NCBI RefSeq assembly: GCF_003481705.1 | Contig: NZ_QULN01000001.1 | Location: forward strand, 62,001 to 126,000 | Direction of reading: 5' to 3' | Source: Butyricicoccus sp. OM04-18BH | GTDB taxonomy: Bacteria > Bacillota > Clostridia > Oscillospirales > Butyricicoccaceae | Length of the DNA: 64,000 bases | Shown: piece by piece, positions 31,852 to 40,556 of the stretch | Layout: each line of letters begins with the position of its first letter | How positions within the stretch are numbered: the first letter of the stretch is position 1 | Notes under the pieces: generated by a model | Database searches by the model: none | The model's input: the letters and a program-made list of their open reading frames with translations, nothing else | What the model was told of the DNA's origin: nothing | Made by a program: the position numbers and the translations under genes

Positions 31852-34824
31852 TCAGTCGAACTTCTTGTACAGTATGCGGACCGAGTTGAGTACGCACAGC
31901 ATCGCGACGCCGGTATCTGCGAACACCGCGAGCCACATGGAGGCGTGGTTGGTAAGGCCGAGCACCATGACGAGCAGCTTTACCGCGAGGGCGAAGATGA
32001 TGTTCTCCTTGGAAACGATGTTCGCGCTGCGTGCGATATTGACCGAGGCCGGGACGGAGCTGAGGTCGGCCTTCATGAACACGACGTCCGCCGCCTCGAT
32101 GGCGGCATCGGCGCCGCTGCCCATCGCCGCGCCGACGTCCGCGCCTGCGAGTACGGGTGCATCATTGATGCCGTCGCCGACGAACATGACCGCGCCGTTC
32201 TTCTCACGGATCTCATTCAGTGCAGCCAGCTTATCCTGCGGCAGCAGGCGTGCGTGCACCTCGTCGATGCCGATCGACTGCGCGACCGCATCCGCGCTCG
32301 CCTGACCGTCGCCGGTCAGCATGGCCGTGCGCAGGCCCTGCGCCTTCATGCGGCCGATGGCCTGCTTCGCGTCCGGCTTTACGGTATCCGCGATGTCGAT
32401 ATGACCGAGGAACCTGCCGTCGAGCGCCAGCAGCACCTCGGTGCTGCCCTGCGTGCCGTGGTAGCCGGAAAGATCAATATTGCTGTGCTCCATGAGCTTT
32501 ACGTTGCCGCAGAGCACGGTTTTTCCCTCGACCGATGCAATGACGCCCTCACCGGCCAGCTCGCGGATGTTTTCTACCGTGCTATTGCCGTGCTCGGCGC
32601 CGCGCTCCTCATAGGCGGTGAGGATGGAACGCGCGATCGGGTGGGTGGACGCGCTCTCGCACTTCGCCGCAAGCCACAGCAGCTCGCCTTCGTTCAGCGG
32701 AACGCCCTTCGCCGGGACGATATTCTGAACGACGAAGTTGCCCTTTGTGATGGTGCCGGTCTTATCCATGACGATGGTCTTTACGTTATTGAGCGCCTCG
32801 AGCGACGCGCCGCCCTTGAACAGGATGCCGCGCCTCGAGCCTGCGCCAATGCCGGAGAAGTAGGTCAGCGGCACGCTGAGCACCAGCGCGCACGGGCACG
32901 AGATAACGAGGAAGGTCATGGCGGTGTATACCCATTTATGCCACTCGCCGGTGAACAGGCTGGGCACGATAGCGGTCAGCAGCGCGATCGCGACGACCGC
33001 CGGGGTGTAGACACGGGAGAAGCGGGTGATAAAGCGGTCGATCTTCGGCTTGCGCGCCGCAGCATTTTCCACGCTGTCCAGGATGCGCTGCACCATGCTC
33101 TCCGCAAGCACATGCGTGACGCGGATCTTCACGGCGCCGTCGGTGTTGACGCAGCCGGAAGTCACCCTGTCGCCGACGGTCACGCGGACCGGGACCGGCT
33201 CGCCTGTGACAGCCGAGGTATCCAGACGGGTCTCGCCCTCGCTCACCTCGCCGTCGAGCGGCACGCGGTCGCCCGGACGGACGAGCACGATGTCGCCCTC
33301 CGCCGCGTCCTCTGCCGGGATGACCGAAATGCTTCCGTCCGCCCCGACAAGGTTTACCGTCTCCGGACGCAGGTCGATGGCGTCCATGATCTGTCTGCGC
33401 GAGCGGTCTACGGCGCGGTCCTCGAAGTATTCGCCGACGCGGTAGAACAGCATGACGCCGACCGCCTCGTCGAACGAGCCGACCGCCCATGCGCCGATGG
33501 TCGCGACAGCCATGAGGAAGTTCTCGTCAAACACCTGACCGCGTCCGATGTTTTTGATCGCGGTCAGCAGAACGTGGCGGCCGAGCAGCAGATACGCCGC
33601 GACCATCAGAACGATTTTGACCGCCGTCACCGGAATGACCAGACCCGCGACAAAGAGCGCCGCGCCGATCAGCATTTCCGCGAGAGGGTGACTGCCTTCC
33701 TCGTCCTCCTGCTCCTCCTCGGGGGCGATGACCTTGACCTCGCTCTCGATATTCGAGCAGATTTCGCGGATTTTCGGGAGCAGAGCGTCCGGGTTTTCGC
33801 CCTTGACGCGCAGCTGTTTGGTTTCGTAGACGAGCACGCAGTCGTCGATGCCGTCGAGCTGGCTGATCTGGTGCTGCATCTTGGCGGCGCAGTGGGCGCA
33901 GCCGAGGTTTTCGAGCGTGTAGACACGCTGGCCGTTTTTGCCGTAGTGTCTGGGCGCGGGAGCAATGACCTTCGCCTCGCTCTCGATGCCCGAGCAAATC
34001 TCGCGGATTTTCGGGAGCAGGGCATCCGGGTTTTCGCCGGTCACGCGCAGCTGCTTGGTTTCAAAGACAAGCACGCAGTCCTCCACGCCGTCCAGTTCGC
34101 TGATGCGCTCCTCCATCTTCGCCGCGCAGTGTGCACAGCCGACATTCTGAAGCGTATAAACGCGCTTGACGCTGTGGCCCCCTGCGGCGTGCTCGTGATG
34201 ATGGTGGTGGTGATGCTCGTGGTCATGTCCGCAGCAGCAGTCATCATCATCATCGTGATGGTGGTGATGATGCTCGTGCTCGTGGTCGTGGCCGCAGCAG
34301 CAGTCGTCGTCATCATCGTGATGGTGGTGATGGTGATGCTCGTGGTCGTGACCGCAGCAGCAGTCGTCGTCATCGTCGTGATGGTGGTGATGATGCTCGT
34401 GCTCGTGGTCGTGACCGCAGCAGCAGTCGTCGTCATCGTCATGGTGGTGATGATGCTCGTGCTCGTGGCCGCAGCAGCAGTCATCGTTATCATCGTGGTG
34501 GTGGTGATGGTGTTCGTGCTCGTGGTCGTGACCGCAGCAGCAGTCGTCGTCATCGTCATGGTGATGGTGTTCGTGCTCGTGGTCGTGGTCGTGACCGCAG
34601 CAGCAGTCGTCGTCATCGTCGTGGTGGTGGTGATGGTGATGCTCATGGTCGTGACCGCAGCAGCAGTCGTCATCATCGTCGTGATGGTGATGATGCTCGT
34701 GCTCATGGTCGTGGCCGCAGCAGCAGTCGTCATCATCGTGGTGGTGATGGTGGTGATGGTGTTCGTGCGCTTCTTCTATTTCCTGTGCGTCCGCAGCGGC
34801 TTTTTTCTTCTCCTCTTCTGCCAT
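31852..34824 (-). CDS. P1B-type heavy-metal ATPase (Zn/Cd/Pb class) with His/Asp/Cys repeat N-terminus
   Basis: 990-residue efflux pump. Residues about 20-215 hold nine units of the form D4-5 CCCG H(D/E)HEH H4-8, giving 27 Cys and over 80 His. Two almost identical HMA domains follow, each with GCAHCAAKM (CAHC near 228 and 309). The pump core has the membrane CPC motif C643-P-C645 (SCPCALVLSVP), the phosphorylated D687 (DKTGTITKG), GDGINDAPVL, and in the last helices FADTGVAML with the Asp typical of ZntA/CadA. Start ATG with AAGGAGG. Expression is probably controlled by the SmtB-like operator upstream. No regulator gene is adjacent. Confidence 0.93.
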   Translation of the reverse strand: MAEEEKKKAAADAQEIEEAHEHHHHHHHHDDDDCCCGHDHEHEHHHHHDDDDDCCCGHDHEHHHHHHHDDDDDCCCGHDHDHEHEHHHHDDDDDCCCGHDHEHEHHHHHHDDNDDCCCGHEHEHHHHHDDDDDCCCGHDHEHEHHHHHHDDDDDCCCGHDHEHHHHHHHDDDDDCCCGHDHEHEHHHHHHDDDDDCCCGHDHEHHHHHHHEHAAGGHSVKRVYTLQNVGCAHCAAKMEERISELDGVEDCVLVFETKQLRVTGENPDALLPKIREICSGIESEAKVIAPAPRHYGKNGQRVYTLENLGCAHCAAKMQHQISQLDGIDDCVLVYETKQLRVKGENPDALLPKIREICSNIESEVKVIAPEEEQEDEEGSHPLAEMLIGAALFVAGLVIPVTAVKIVLMVAAYLLLGRHVLLTAIKNIGRGQVFDENFLMAVATIGAWAVGSFDEAVGVMLFYRVGEYFEDRAVDRSRRQIMDAIDLRPETVNLVGADGSISVIPAEDAAEGDIVLVRPGDRVPLDGEVSEGETRLDTSAVTGEPVPVRVTVGDRVTSGCVNTDGAVKIRVTHVLAESMVQRILDSVENAAARKPKIDRFITRFSRVYTPAVVAIALLTAIVPSLFTGEWHKWVYTAMTFLVISCPCALVLSVPLTYFSGIGAGSRRGILFKGGASLEALNNVKTIVMDKTGTITKGNFVVQNIVPAKGVPLNEGELLWLAAKCESASTHPIARSILTAYEERGAEHGNSTVENIRELAGEGVIASVEGKTVLCGNVKLMEHSNIDLSGYHGTQGSTEVLLALDGRFLGHIDIADTVKPDAKQAIGRMKAQGLRTAMLTGDGQASADAVAQSIGIDEVHARLLPQDKLAALNEIREKNGAVMFVGDGINDAPVLAGADVGAAMGSGADAAIEAADVVFMKADLSSVPASVNIARSANIVSKENIIFALAVKLLVMVLGLTNHASMWLAVFADTGVAMLCVLNSVRILYKKFD
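34195..34770 (-). repeat. In-frame tandem repeat coding the His/Asp/Cys array
   Basis: Nine units of about 54-63 nt inside the metal ATPase gene, each built of GAC/GAT runs, TGCTGCTGCGG(C/T) and CAC/CAT runs. Unit lengths alternate (18-21 codons), consistent with expansion and contraction by slippage or unequal recombination. Sequence assemblers may miscount the units. Confidence 0.9.
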
Positions 34825-34851
34825 TGCTGTCGCCTCCTTATTCGGAATAAC

Positions 34852-34888
34852 ATATGAACAGTTGCTCATATGTTCATGTATTCATATT
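34852..34888 (-). promoter_or_regulatory. SmtB/ArsR-type operator of the metal ATPase gene
   Basis: ATATGA-ACAGTTGC-TCATAT (34852-34871) is an inverted repeat, and ATATG-n9-TCATAT overlaps it (34868-34888). ATGAACAGTT followed by TCATAT is very close to the SmtB operator core known from cyanobacterial smt and to CzrA-type sites. It lies from the -10 box into the start of the transcript, where binding would block transcription until Zn or Cd releases the repressor. Confidence 0.65.
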
Positions 34889-34912
34889 AAAACACACAGG
34901 CTGCTTTGTCAA
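34884..34912 (-). promoter_or_regulatory. Sigma-A promoter of the metal ATPase gene
   Basis: On the minus strand TTGACA, 17 nt, TAATAT; the -10 overlaps the second inverted repeat of the operator. Leader of about 50 nt to the start codon. The rest of the 363-base gap (34913-35125) shows no gene. Confidence 0.8.
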
Positions 34913-35125
34913 TATCCCCTGTCTAAAAATATGCACAAAAGAAATCGACCAAAACTGCACATTTTGCAAGATATTCCGCGTGCCGCGTCATTCCCCGCCT
35001 CCGTTTTCTTCTTCTGCGGCAGCTGATGCGCTGAGGCAGGCGTCCGTCAGCCTTCATTATGCAGGATATATCTCTGCATTATTCATTTCCGTTTTGTTTT
35101 TCCTTAATTATCACCTCTCAAACGA

Positions 35126-35154
35126 TTGCAAGTGAATTATTTTTCTGTTATACT
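35126..35154 (+). promoter_or_regulatory. Sigma-A promoter of ppa-dus
   Basis: TTGCAA, 17 nt, TATACT, 34 nt before the ppa start. Confidence 0.75.
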
Positions 35155-35187
35155 TGTATATATTAAATACAGGAGGATATTGAGGAC

Positions 35188-35745
35188 ATGAGAAACATCT
35201 GGCATGACATCGACCCCCGTGCAATCACGCCGACCCATTTCACCGCAGTCATCGAAATATCGGCCGGCAGCAAGAAAAAGTACGAGCTGGACAAAAAGAC
35301 CGGGCTGCTGCGTCTCGACCGAATCCTGTACACCTCGACGCATTATCCGGCGAATTACGGCTTTATTCCGCGTACTTATGCCGATGACGGCGATCCGCTC
35401 GACGTTCTGGTCTTTTGCTCGGAAACGCTCGACCCCATGGTCGAGGTCGACTGCTACCCCATCGGCACGATGCGCATGATCGACGGCGACGCGATCGACG
35501 ACAAGATCATCGCCGTTCCCTTTCAGGACCCAACCTGGAACTTTTACAAGGACATAAGCGAGATTCCGCCGCACTGTGCCAGCGAGATTTCGCACTTTTT
35601 CGAGATCTACAAAGCGCTCGAGCACAAGCACACCGCGACCTCGGACGCACTCGGCAGCGAGCAGGCGCAGGAGGTCATCCGCCGCTGCATCGAGCAGTAC
35701 GAAATTCATTTCTGCGGCAGGGTAGAGCCGGCGCTCGAACTGTAA
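35188..35745 (+). CDS. ppa: Inorganic pyrophosphatase, family I
   Basis: Soluble Mg-dependent hydrolysis of pyrophosphate to phosphate. The signature DDGDPLDVLVF with its three Asp metal ligands, the N-terminal FTAVIEISAGSKKKYELDK, YPANYGFIPRTY and the later DDKIIAVP are present. 185 residues, usual for the family. AGGAGG ribosome site. Followed by dus after 19 nt. Confidence 0.95.
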   Translation: MRNIWHDIDPRAITPTHFTAVIEISAGSKKKYELDKKTGLLRLDRILYTSTHYPANYGFIPRTYADDGDPLDVLVFCSETLDPMVEVDCYPIGTMRMIDGDAIDDKIIAVPFQDPTWNFYKDISEIPPHCASEISHFFEIYKALEHKHTATSDALGSEQAQEVIRRCIEQYEIHFCGRVEPALEL

Positions 35746-35764
35746 AACGCCCAAGGAGGACCGC

Positions 35765-36733
35765 ATGAACTATTACTTTGCCCCGATGGAGGGCATCACC
35801 GGCGCAGTATTCCGCCGCACCCACCACGAATTTTTCCCCGGCATCGACAAATATTTCATGCCGTTCATCACCCCGACGACGCAGGAAAAGCTGACGCCGC
35901 GTCAGAAGCGCGATGTGCTGCCCGAATACAACGAAGGCGTACCGGCCGTGCCGCAGCTGCTCACCCGGACGGCCGCCGACTTTATCTGGGCGGCGAACAC
36001 CCTCGCCTCACTCGGCTACGCCGAGGTCAACCTCAATCTCGGCTGCCCGTCGGGCACCGTGACCGCGAAGGGCAAGGGCGCAGGCTTTCTCGCCCATCCC
36101 GACGAGCTTGACCGCTTTCTGGATGCCGTTTTCTCCGCCTGCACGGTTCCGATCTCCATCAAGACACGGCTCGGCGTACACGATCCGGCGGAATTTGAGG
36201 CGCTGCTCGAGATTTACAGCCGTTATCCTGTTGCGGAGCTGACCATTCATCCGCGCGTGCGGCAGGACTTCTACAAGGGCCGCGTCCGCGAGGACGCCTT
36301 CGCCGCCGCGCTGCCGCGCTGCCCCATGCCGGTCTGCTATAACGGCGATCTGGTCAGCGAGCGCGGCATACGGGAAACGATCGAACGCTATCCGGCGCTT
36401 TCCGCGCTCATGCTCGGCCGCGGCCTGCTCGGTGACCCCTCGCTCGTGACGCGCGTCCGCGGCGGCGAACGCGCCGGCAGCGCCCGGCTTCAGGCGTTTC
36501 ACGATACGCTTTTCGCGCGGTACTGCGAGGCGTTCGGGGACAGCCGCATCGCTATGCTCCGCATGAAGGAGCTGTGGTTTTACTTCGGAAACCTGTTCGA
36601 AAACAGCGAAAAGCTCCAGAAATCCATCAAAAAGGCAAAAAATGCCGAGGAATTCGAGCGTGCGGCGGCGGCACTCTTTCGCTCGTGCGAGGTGCGCGGG
36701 AATGTCGTTCCGGCGTGGTTCCGCCCGGCGTAA
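35765..36733 (+). CDS. dus: tRNA-dihydrouridine synthase
   Basis: FMN-dependent reduction of uridine in tRNA D loops. TIM barrel beginning FAPMEGITGAVFRRTH, with catalytic Cys94 in VNLNLGCPSGTV, the lysine in SIKTRLG, ELTIHPRVR and VCYNGDLVSERG, and the LMLGRGLLGDPSL phosphate site. 322 residues. Second gene of the ppa transcript; the following terminator has a 24-nt loop. Confidence 0.94.
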   Translation: MNYYFAPMEGITGAVFRRTHHEFFPGIDKYFMPFITPTTQEKLTPRQKRDVLPEYNEGVPAVPQLLTRTAADFIWAANTLASLGYAEVNLNLGCPSGTVTAKGKGAGFLAHPDELDRFLDAVFSACTVPISIKTRLGVHDPAEFEALLEIYSRYPVAELTIHPRVRQDFYKGRVREDAFAAALPRCPMPVCYNGDLVSERGIRETIERYPALSALMLGRGLLGDPSLVTRVRGGERAGSARLQAFHDTLFARYCEAFGDSRIAMLRMKELWFYFGNLFENSEKLQKSIKKAKNAEEFERAAAALFRSCEVRGNVVPAWFRPA

Positions 36734-36785
36734 CGCTGTGCGTCCTTGCGCCGAAACAGACTATGCACAATATCCAAATCAGACA

Positions 36786-36831
36786 AACGATGCGAAATAC
36801 TTGCCATATGCAGGCGAACGCATCGTTTTTC
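36786..36831 (+). terminator. Terminator after dus
   Basis: AACGATGCG and CGCATCGTT pair around a 24-nt loop and are followed by TTT. Ends ppa-dus transcription ahead of the pfl leader. Confidence 0.65.
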
Positions 36832-36984
36832 TTATGCAAAGATACCGGAAAATTCCGGGAATGTTTTTCCAAACCGCCGTTTTTTTACCCTGAACGCAGT
36901 TTTTGTCTGTTTGCGCCCGGTTTTTTTCGGCGTTTTGCCTGCTTGCCTGCACCGCGCTTTTGTGCTACCATAATACCAGACAGA

Positions 36985-37090
36985 TTTCCTGCAACTGACG
37001 GACAAGGTGGAGCGCAAACCACCGGGGAGCAGGAAGTTCCGTATCAGAGACAGGTGCGCCTGTACCTGTTTTCATGCCGACCGTCTGGGC
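36985..37090 (+). ncRNA. ZTP (pfl) riboswitch
   Basis: Matches the ZTP aptamer from memory: P1 TTCCTGC with GCAGGAA, the conserved AACTGACGGACA, P2 AGGTGG with ACCACC, then the invariant CCGGGGAGC, a variable region with the hairpin ACAGGTGC/GTACCTGT, and the 3' domain GCCGACCGTCTGGGC whose CCGNCTGGGC is diagnostic. It binds ZTP/ZMP, the signal of 10-formyl-tetrahydrofolate shortage. The gene behind it, pflB, gave the motif its original name. Confidence 0.9.
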
Positions 37091-37129
37091 AGTGTCGTGA
37101 TTATTTTTAACGCGATGCTGTCCTTTTTT
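37087..37129 (+). terminator. Riboswitch-controlled terminator of pflB
   Basis: The arm 37087-37099 (GGGCAGTGTCGTG) can form a 13-bp stem with 37111-37123 (CGCGATGCTGTCC) followed by six T. The first arm contains the GGGC of the ZTP aptamer 3' domain, so ligand-bound aptamer would prevent the terminator: an ON switch. GCTGTCC-TTTT also pairs with AAAAGGGACAGC near 37163, a possible alternative fold. Confidence 0.8.
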
Positions 37130-37188
37130 GTTGCTCTTTTGGGGGCAGAATAAAAGGGACAGCGACCACAAATGGGAGGAATATTGCA

Positions 37189-39417
37189 ATGAACGCATGG
37201 AACAACTTCAATGGCGGCGACTGGGAGACCGGGATCAACGTCCGCGACTTTATCCAGAAGAACTACACCCCGTATGACGGCGACAGCGCTTTCCTTGCGC
37301 CGGCTACCGCACGCACAACCGCTCTGCGAGAGAAGTTCGATGCCCTGCTCGCCGAGGAGCGCGAAAAGGGCGGCGTCCGCAACATCGACACCGAAACCGT
37401 CATCACCATCACCGCGTTCGGCCCCGGCTACCTCGACAAGGACAGCGAGATCATCGTCGGCCTCCAGACCGACGAGCCGCTGAAGCGTGCGTGCAACCCG
37501 TTCGGCGGCATGCGTATGGTGCGCGACGCCTGCAAGCAGTACGGCTACGAGGTCTCCCCGAAGATCGAGGAGGAGTTCAAGTATCACAAGACCCACAATG
37601 ACGGCGTATTCTCCGCGTACACCAAGGACGTCCGCGAGGCGCGTCATGTCGGTCTGCTGACCGGTCTGCCGGATGCCTACGGCCGCGGCCGCATCATCGG
37701 CGACTACCGCCGTGTTGCGCTGTACGGCGTGAACCGTCTGATCGAGGAGAAGCAGAAGGACAAGGACGCGCTCGGCGAAGTACCGACCACCGAGAAGGAG
37801 ATCCGCTGTGCAGAGGAGCTTTCCGACCAGATCAAGGCGCTGAAGGACATGATCGCGATGGCGGCGTCCTACGGCTTCGACATCACCCGCCCGGCGGAGA
37901 ACGCGAAGGAGGCCGTTCAGTGGCTGTACTTCGGCTACCTCGCCGGCATTAAGGAACAGAACGGCGCCGCGATGAGCCTCGGCCGCACCTCCACCTTCCT
38001 CGACATCTACTTCGAGCGCGACATCAAGGCCGGCCTCATGACCGAGTCCGAGGCGCAGGAGATCATGGACGATTTCGTTCTGCATCTGCGCATGGCGCGT
38101 CACCTGCGCACCCCGGAGTATAACGAGCTGTTCGGCGGCGACCCGATGTGGATCACCGAGGCGGTCGGCGGCATCGGCGAGGACGGCCGCCATATGGTAA
38201 CGAAGAACAGCTACCGTATGCTCAACACCCTGTACAACCTGAACGCCGCAGCCGAGCCCAACCTCACCGTGCTCTGGAGCGAAAACCTGCCGGAGAACTG
38301 GAAAAAGTTCATCGCAAAGGTCTCTATCGACACCGATGCGCTCCAGTATGAGAACGACGACGTCATGCGCCCGTACTACGGCGACGATTACGCCATCGCG
38401 TGCTGCGTTTCCGCGATGCGCGTTGGCAAGGATATGCAGTTCTTCGGCGCACGCGCCAACATTGCGAAGCTGATGATGATGGCGATCAACGGCGGCCGTG
38501 ACGAGAACAAGTTCGAGCAGGTCGGCCCGGAGATGCCGGTCATGGAGGGCGACGTTCTCGACTACGAGGAGGTTCTCCGCCGCATGGACATCTACCGTCC
38601 GTGGCTGGCCAAGACCTACGTCTCCGCGATGAACACCATCCACTATATGCACGACAAGTACGCCTACGAGAAGAGCCAGATGGCGCTGCATGACACCGAG
38701 GTCCGCCGCCTGATGGCGTTCGGCATCGCCGGCATGAGCTGCATGGCAGACTCGCTCTCTGCGATCAAGTATGCGAAGGTAAAGCCCATCCGCAACCCGG
38801 AGAACGGCATTATCGTCGATTTCGAGATCGAGGGCGACTTCCCGAAGTTCGGCAACGACGATGACCGCGTAGACAGCATTGCCTGCGAGCAGGTCGAAAA
38901 GTTCTATCAGGCGCTCACCCAGTTCCCGCTGTACCGCGGCGCGATCCACACGATGTCCATCCTGACCATCACCTCCAACGTCATGTACGGCAAAAAGACC
39001 GGCAACACCCCAGACGGCCGCCGTCACGGCGAACCGCTCGCGCCGGGCGCGAACCCGATGAGCGGCCGCGATGTTTCCGGCGCGCTCGCCTCCCTCAACT
39101 CGGTCGCAAAGCTGAGCTACACCTACTGCCGCGACGGCATTTCCAACACGTTCTCCATCACGCCGGGCGCACTCGGCAAGACCGAGGACGAGCAGATCAA
39201 TAACCTCGTCTCCATCATGGGCGGTTATTTCGCGCAGAACGCGCATCATCTGAACGTCAACGTTCTCAACCGCGAGACGCTGATGGCGGCCTACGAGCAT
39301 CCGGAGCAGTACCCGAACCTGACCATCCGCGTTTCCGGCTATGCGGTAAACTTCTACAAGCTGAGCCGCGAGCAGCAGCGCGAGGTTATCTCGCGTACGT
39401 TCCACGAGGCGATCTAA
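37189..39417 (+). CDS. pflB: Formate C-acetyltransferase (pyruvate formate-lyase)
   Basis: Glycyl-radical enzyme splitting pyruvate with CoA into acetyl-CoA and formate. The catalytic Cys pair is C405-C406 in [12 protein letters not shown]; the radical Gly717 is in [12 protein letters not shown] near the C-terminus. 742 residues, close to E. coli PFL (760). GGGAGG ribosome site. Preceded by a ZTP riboswitch and followed by its activase pflA, with repeat B4 between them. Oxygen-sensitive, so it marks anaerobic life. Confidence 0.98.
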   Translation: MNAWNNFNGGDWETGINVRDFIQKNYTPYDGDSAFLAPATARTTALREKFDALLAEEREKGGVRNIDTETVITITAFGPGYLDKDSEIIVGLQTDEPLKRACNPFGGMRMVRDACKQYGYEVSPKIEEEFKYHKTHNDGVFSAYTKDVREARHVGLLTGLPDAYGRGRIIGDYRRVALYGVNRLIEEKQKDKDALGEVPTTEKEIRCAEELSDQIKALKDMIAMAASYGFDITRPAENAKEAVQWLYFGYLAGIKEQNGAAMSLGRTSTFLDIYFERDIKAGLMTESEAQEIMDDFVLHLRMARHLRTPEYNELFGGDPMWITEAVGGIGEDGRHMVTKNSYRMLNTLYNLNAAAEPNLTVLWSENLPENWKKFIAKVSIDTDALQYENDDVMRPYYGDDYAIACCVSAMRVGKDMQFFGARANIAKLMMMAINGGRDENKFEQVGPEMPVMEGDVLDYEEVLRRMDIYRPWLAKTYVSAMNTIHYMHDKYAYEKSQMALHDTEVRRLMAFGIAGMSCMADSLSAIKYAKVKPIRNPENGIIVDFEIEGDFPKFGNDDDRVDSIACEQVEKFYQALTQFPLYRGAIHTMSILTITSNVMYGKKTGNTPDGRRHGEPLAPGANPMSGRDVSGALASLNSVAKLSYTYCRDGISNTFSITPGALGKTEDEQINNLVSIMGGYFAQNAHHLNVNVLNRETLMAAYEHPEQYPNLTIRVSGYAVNFYKLSREQQREVISRTFHEAI

Positions 39418-39422
39418 AACCT

Positions 39423-39568
39423 CTAAGGGGGACGCTGTCCCCCTTAGATACGCCCCCGGTTCCTTGCGAAACCGGGGACGATAACCCCCTCTCGTCCGCA
39501 CGGCGGACGAGGCCGCGCCGCCGCGGCGCGGGCAGCGGTATGGTTCCGCGGCAAAGCCGTGGAACCAT
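39423..39568 (+). repeat. Hairpin-chain repeat family B, copy B4
   Basis: Begins 5 nt after the pflB stop and fills the pflB-pflA gap. HP1 CTAAGGGGGAC with GTCCCCCTTAG; ATAC; HP2 CCCCGGTT with AACCGGGG (loop CCTTGCGA differs); GATAACCCC; HP3 CTCGTCCGC with GCGGACGAG; HP4 GCCGCGCC with GGCGCGGGC; linker AGCGGT; HP5 ATGGTTCC-CGG with CCG-GGAACCAT around CAAAG. Its position inside an operon means it need not act as a full terminator. Confidence 0.9.
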
Positions 39569-39606
39569 TTTATTTTCATCTCCATTGCGAAAGGACTGTG
39601 ACAGGA

Positions 39607-40305
39607 TTGACCGGCAACATTCATTCCATTCAATCTCTCGGCGCGGTCGACGGGCCGGGCGTGCGCTATGTGGTATTCATGCAGGGCTGTCCCCTGCGCT
39701 GCGTCTACTGCCATAATCCGGATACGTGGCTGACCGAGGGCGGCACGCCGACCGACGCGGACGAGCTGGTGCGCAAGGCGCTGCGCTTCCGTCCGTACTG
39801 GAAAAACGGCGGCGGCGTGACCGTGACGGGCGGCGAGCCGCTTCTTCAGGCTGAATTTATCGCGGAATTCTTCGAAAAGCTCCATGAATACGGCGTTCAT
39901 ACTGCGCTCGACACCTCGGGCGTCGGCAATCTCGCACAGGCCGAGAAGGTTTTGGAGCACACCGACCTTGTGCTGTGCGACCTTAAATTTCTCTCTAAAG
40001 CCGACTACCTCAAAAACTGCCGCGCGGATTACGGACAGATCGAGCGCTTTTTGCAGCTGACCGCGATGAAGGGCGTACCGCTGTGGATTCGGCATGTGGT
40101 CGTGCCCGGTCTCACCGACTCGCTCGACCATCTCCGCCGCGTCAAGGCGAAGGCGGAAAGCTATCCGAACTTCGAAAAGCTCGAATTTCTGCCTTTCCAC
40201 AAGCTGTGCATAGAAAAATACGACCGGCTCGGCCTCGAATTCCCGCTGCGTGATACCCCTGCCATGACAAATGAACGTTTAAGCGAGCTGCTCGCGCAGC
40301 TGTAA
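39607..40305 (+). CDS. pflA: Pyruvate formate-lyase activating enzyme (radical SAM)
   Basis: Installs the glycyl radical on PflB. The 4Fe-4S motif is C28-x3-C32-x2-C35 in QGCPLRCVYCHNPDTW, followed by the GGEP motif in TVTGGEPLLQ. A TTG at 39607 is chosen (232 residues) with AAAGGA 11 nt upstream; a GTG at 39598 is an alternative. The family N-terminus (IHSIQSLGAVDGPGVR) supports either. Confidence 0.94.
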   Translation: MTGNIHSIQSLGAVDGPGVRYVVFMQGCPLRCVYCHNPDTWLTEGGTPTDADELVRKALRFRPYWKNGGGVTVTGGEPLLQAEFIAEFFEKLHEYGVHTALDTSGVGNLAQAEKVLEHTDLVLCDLKFLSKADYLKNCRADYGQIERFLQLTAMKGVPLWIRHVVVPGLTDSLDHLRRVKAKAESYPNFEKLEFLPFHKLCIEKYDRLGLEFPLRDTPAMTNERLSELLAQL

Positions 40306-40307
40306 CG

Positions 40308-40334
40308 AAAAAGCACCTCTCCGAGGTGCTTTTT
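40308..40334 (+). terminator. Terminator of the pfl operon
   Basis: AAAAAGCACCTC, TCC, GAGGTGCTTTTT, 2 nt after the pflA stop. Confidence 0.9.
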
Positions 40335-40376
40335 GCTATTCTAACAATAAACTCTGGCTTTCGCACAGAAATATTA

Positions 40377-40555
40377 GCCGCGCGGCAGCGCGCATAAAAT
40401 AGCGTTTGCTGCGCAAACGCAAAAAAACCGAGGACATGCGCCTCGGTTTTTTTACTTTAGGAGGGAGAAAGTTTCTGTATAGGAACTTTCGGACGACTCG
40501 TGTTTTGCGAAGTCAAAACACAGATTGTCGGAAAAACGAAGTTTTTCGACAGTCT
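40377..40555 (+). repeat. Hairpin-chain repeat family A, copy A3
   Basis: Hairpins: GCCGCGCGGCAGCGCGC region; linker AAAATAG; GCGTTTGC with GCAAACGC; AAACCGAGG with CCTCGGTTT; GAAAGTT with AACTTTC; GTGTTTTG with CAAAACAC; TGTCGGAAAAAC with GTTTTTCGACA. The last hairpin ends 6 nt before the stop codon of the minus-strand glgP. Confidence 0.9.
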
Positions 40556-40556
40556 T

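Noticed and set aside
34195..34770. CRISPR array
   Set aside because: Regular repeats are in frame and code for His/Asp/Cys units; unit lengths vary and no unique spacers of constant length or cas genes are present.
31945..34857. Long plus-strand open frame of about 970 codons opposite the metal ATPase
   Set aside because: It is the reverse-strand shadow of a GC-rich gene with strict codon use; its product is low-complexity (Val/Met runs opposite the His/Asp repeats) and it has no ribosome site or family motif.
36734..36980. Small gene between dus and the ZTP riboswitch
   Set aside because: Several short frames exist but none has a ribosome site or sensible composition; the region holds a terminator and AT-rich spacer.
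37072..40200. Long minus-strand open frame opposite pflB and pflA
   Set aside because: Antisense shadow of two certain genes that also crosses the ZTP riboswitch and repeat B4; composition is typical of antisense frames.
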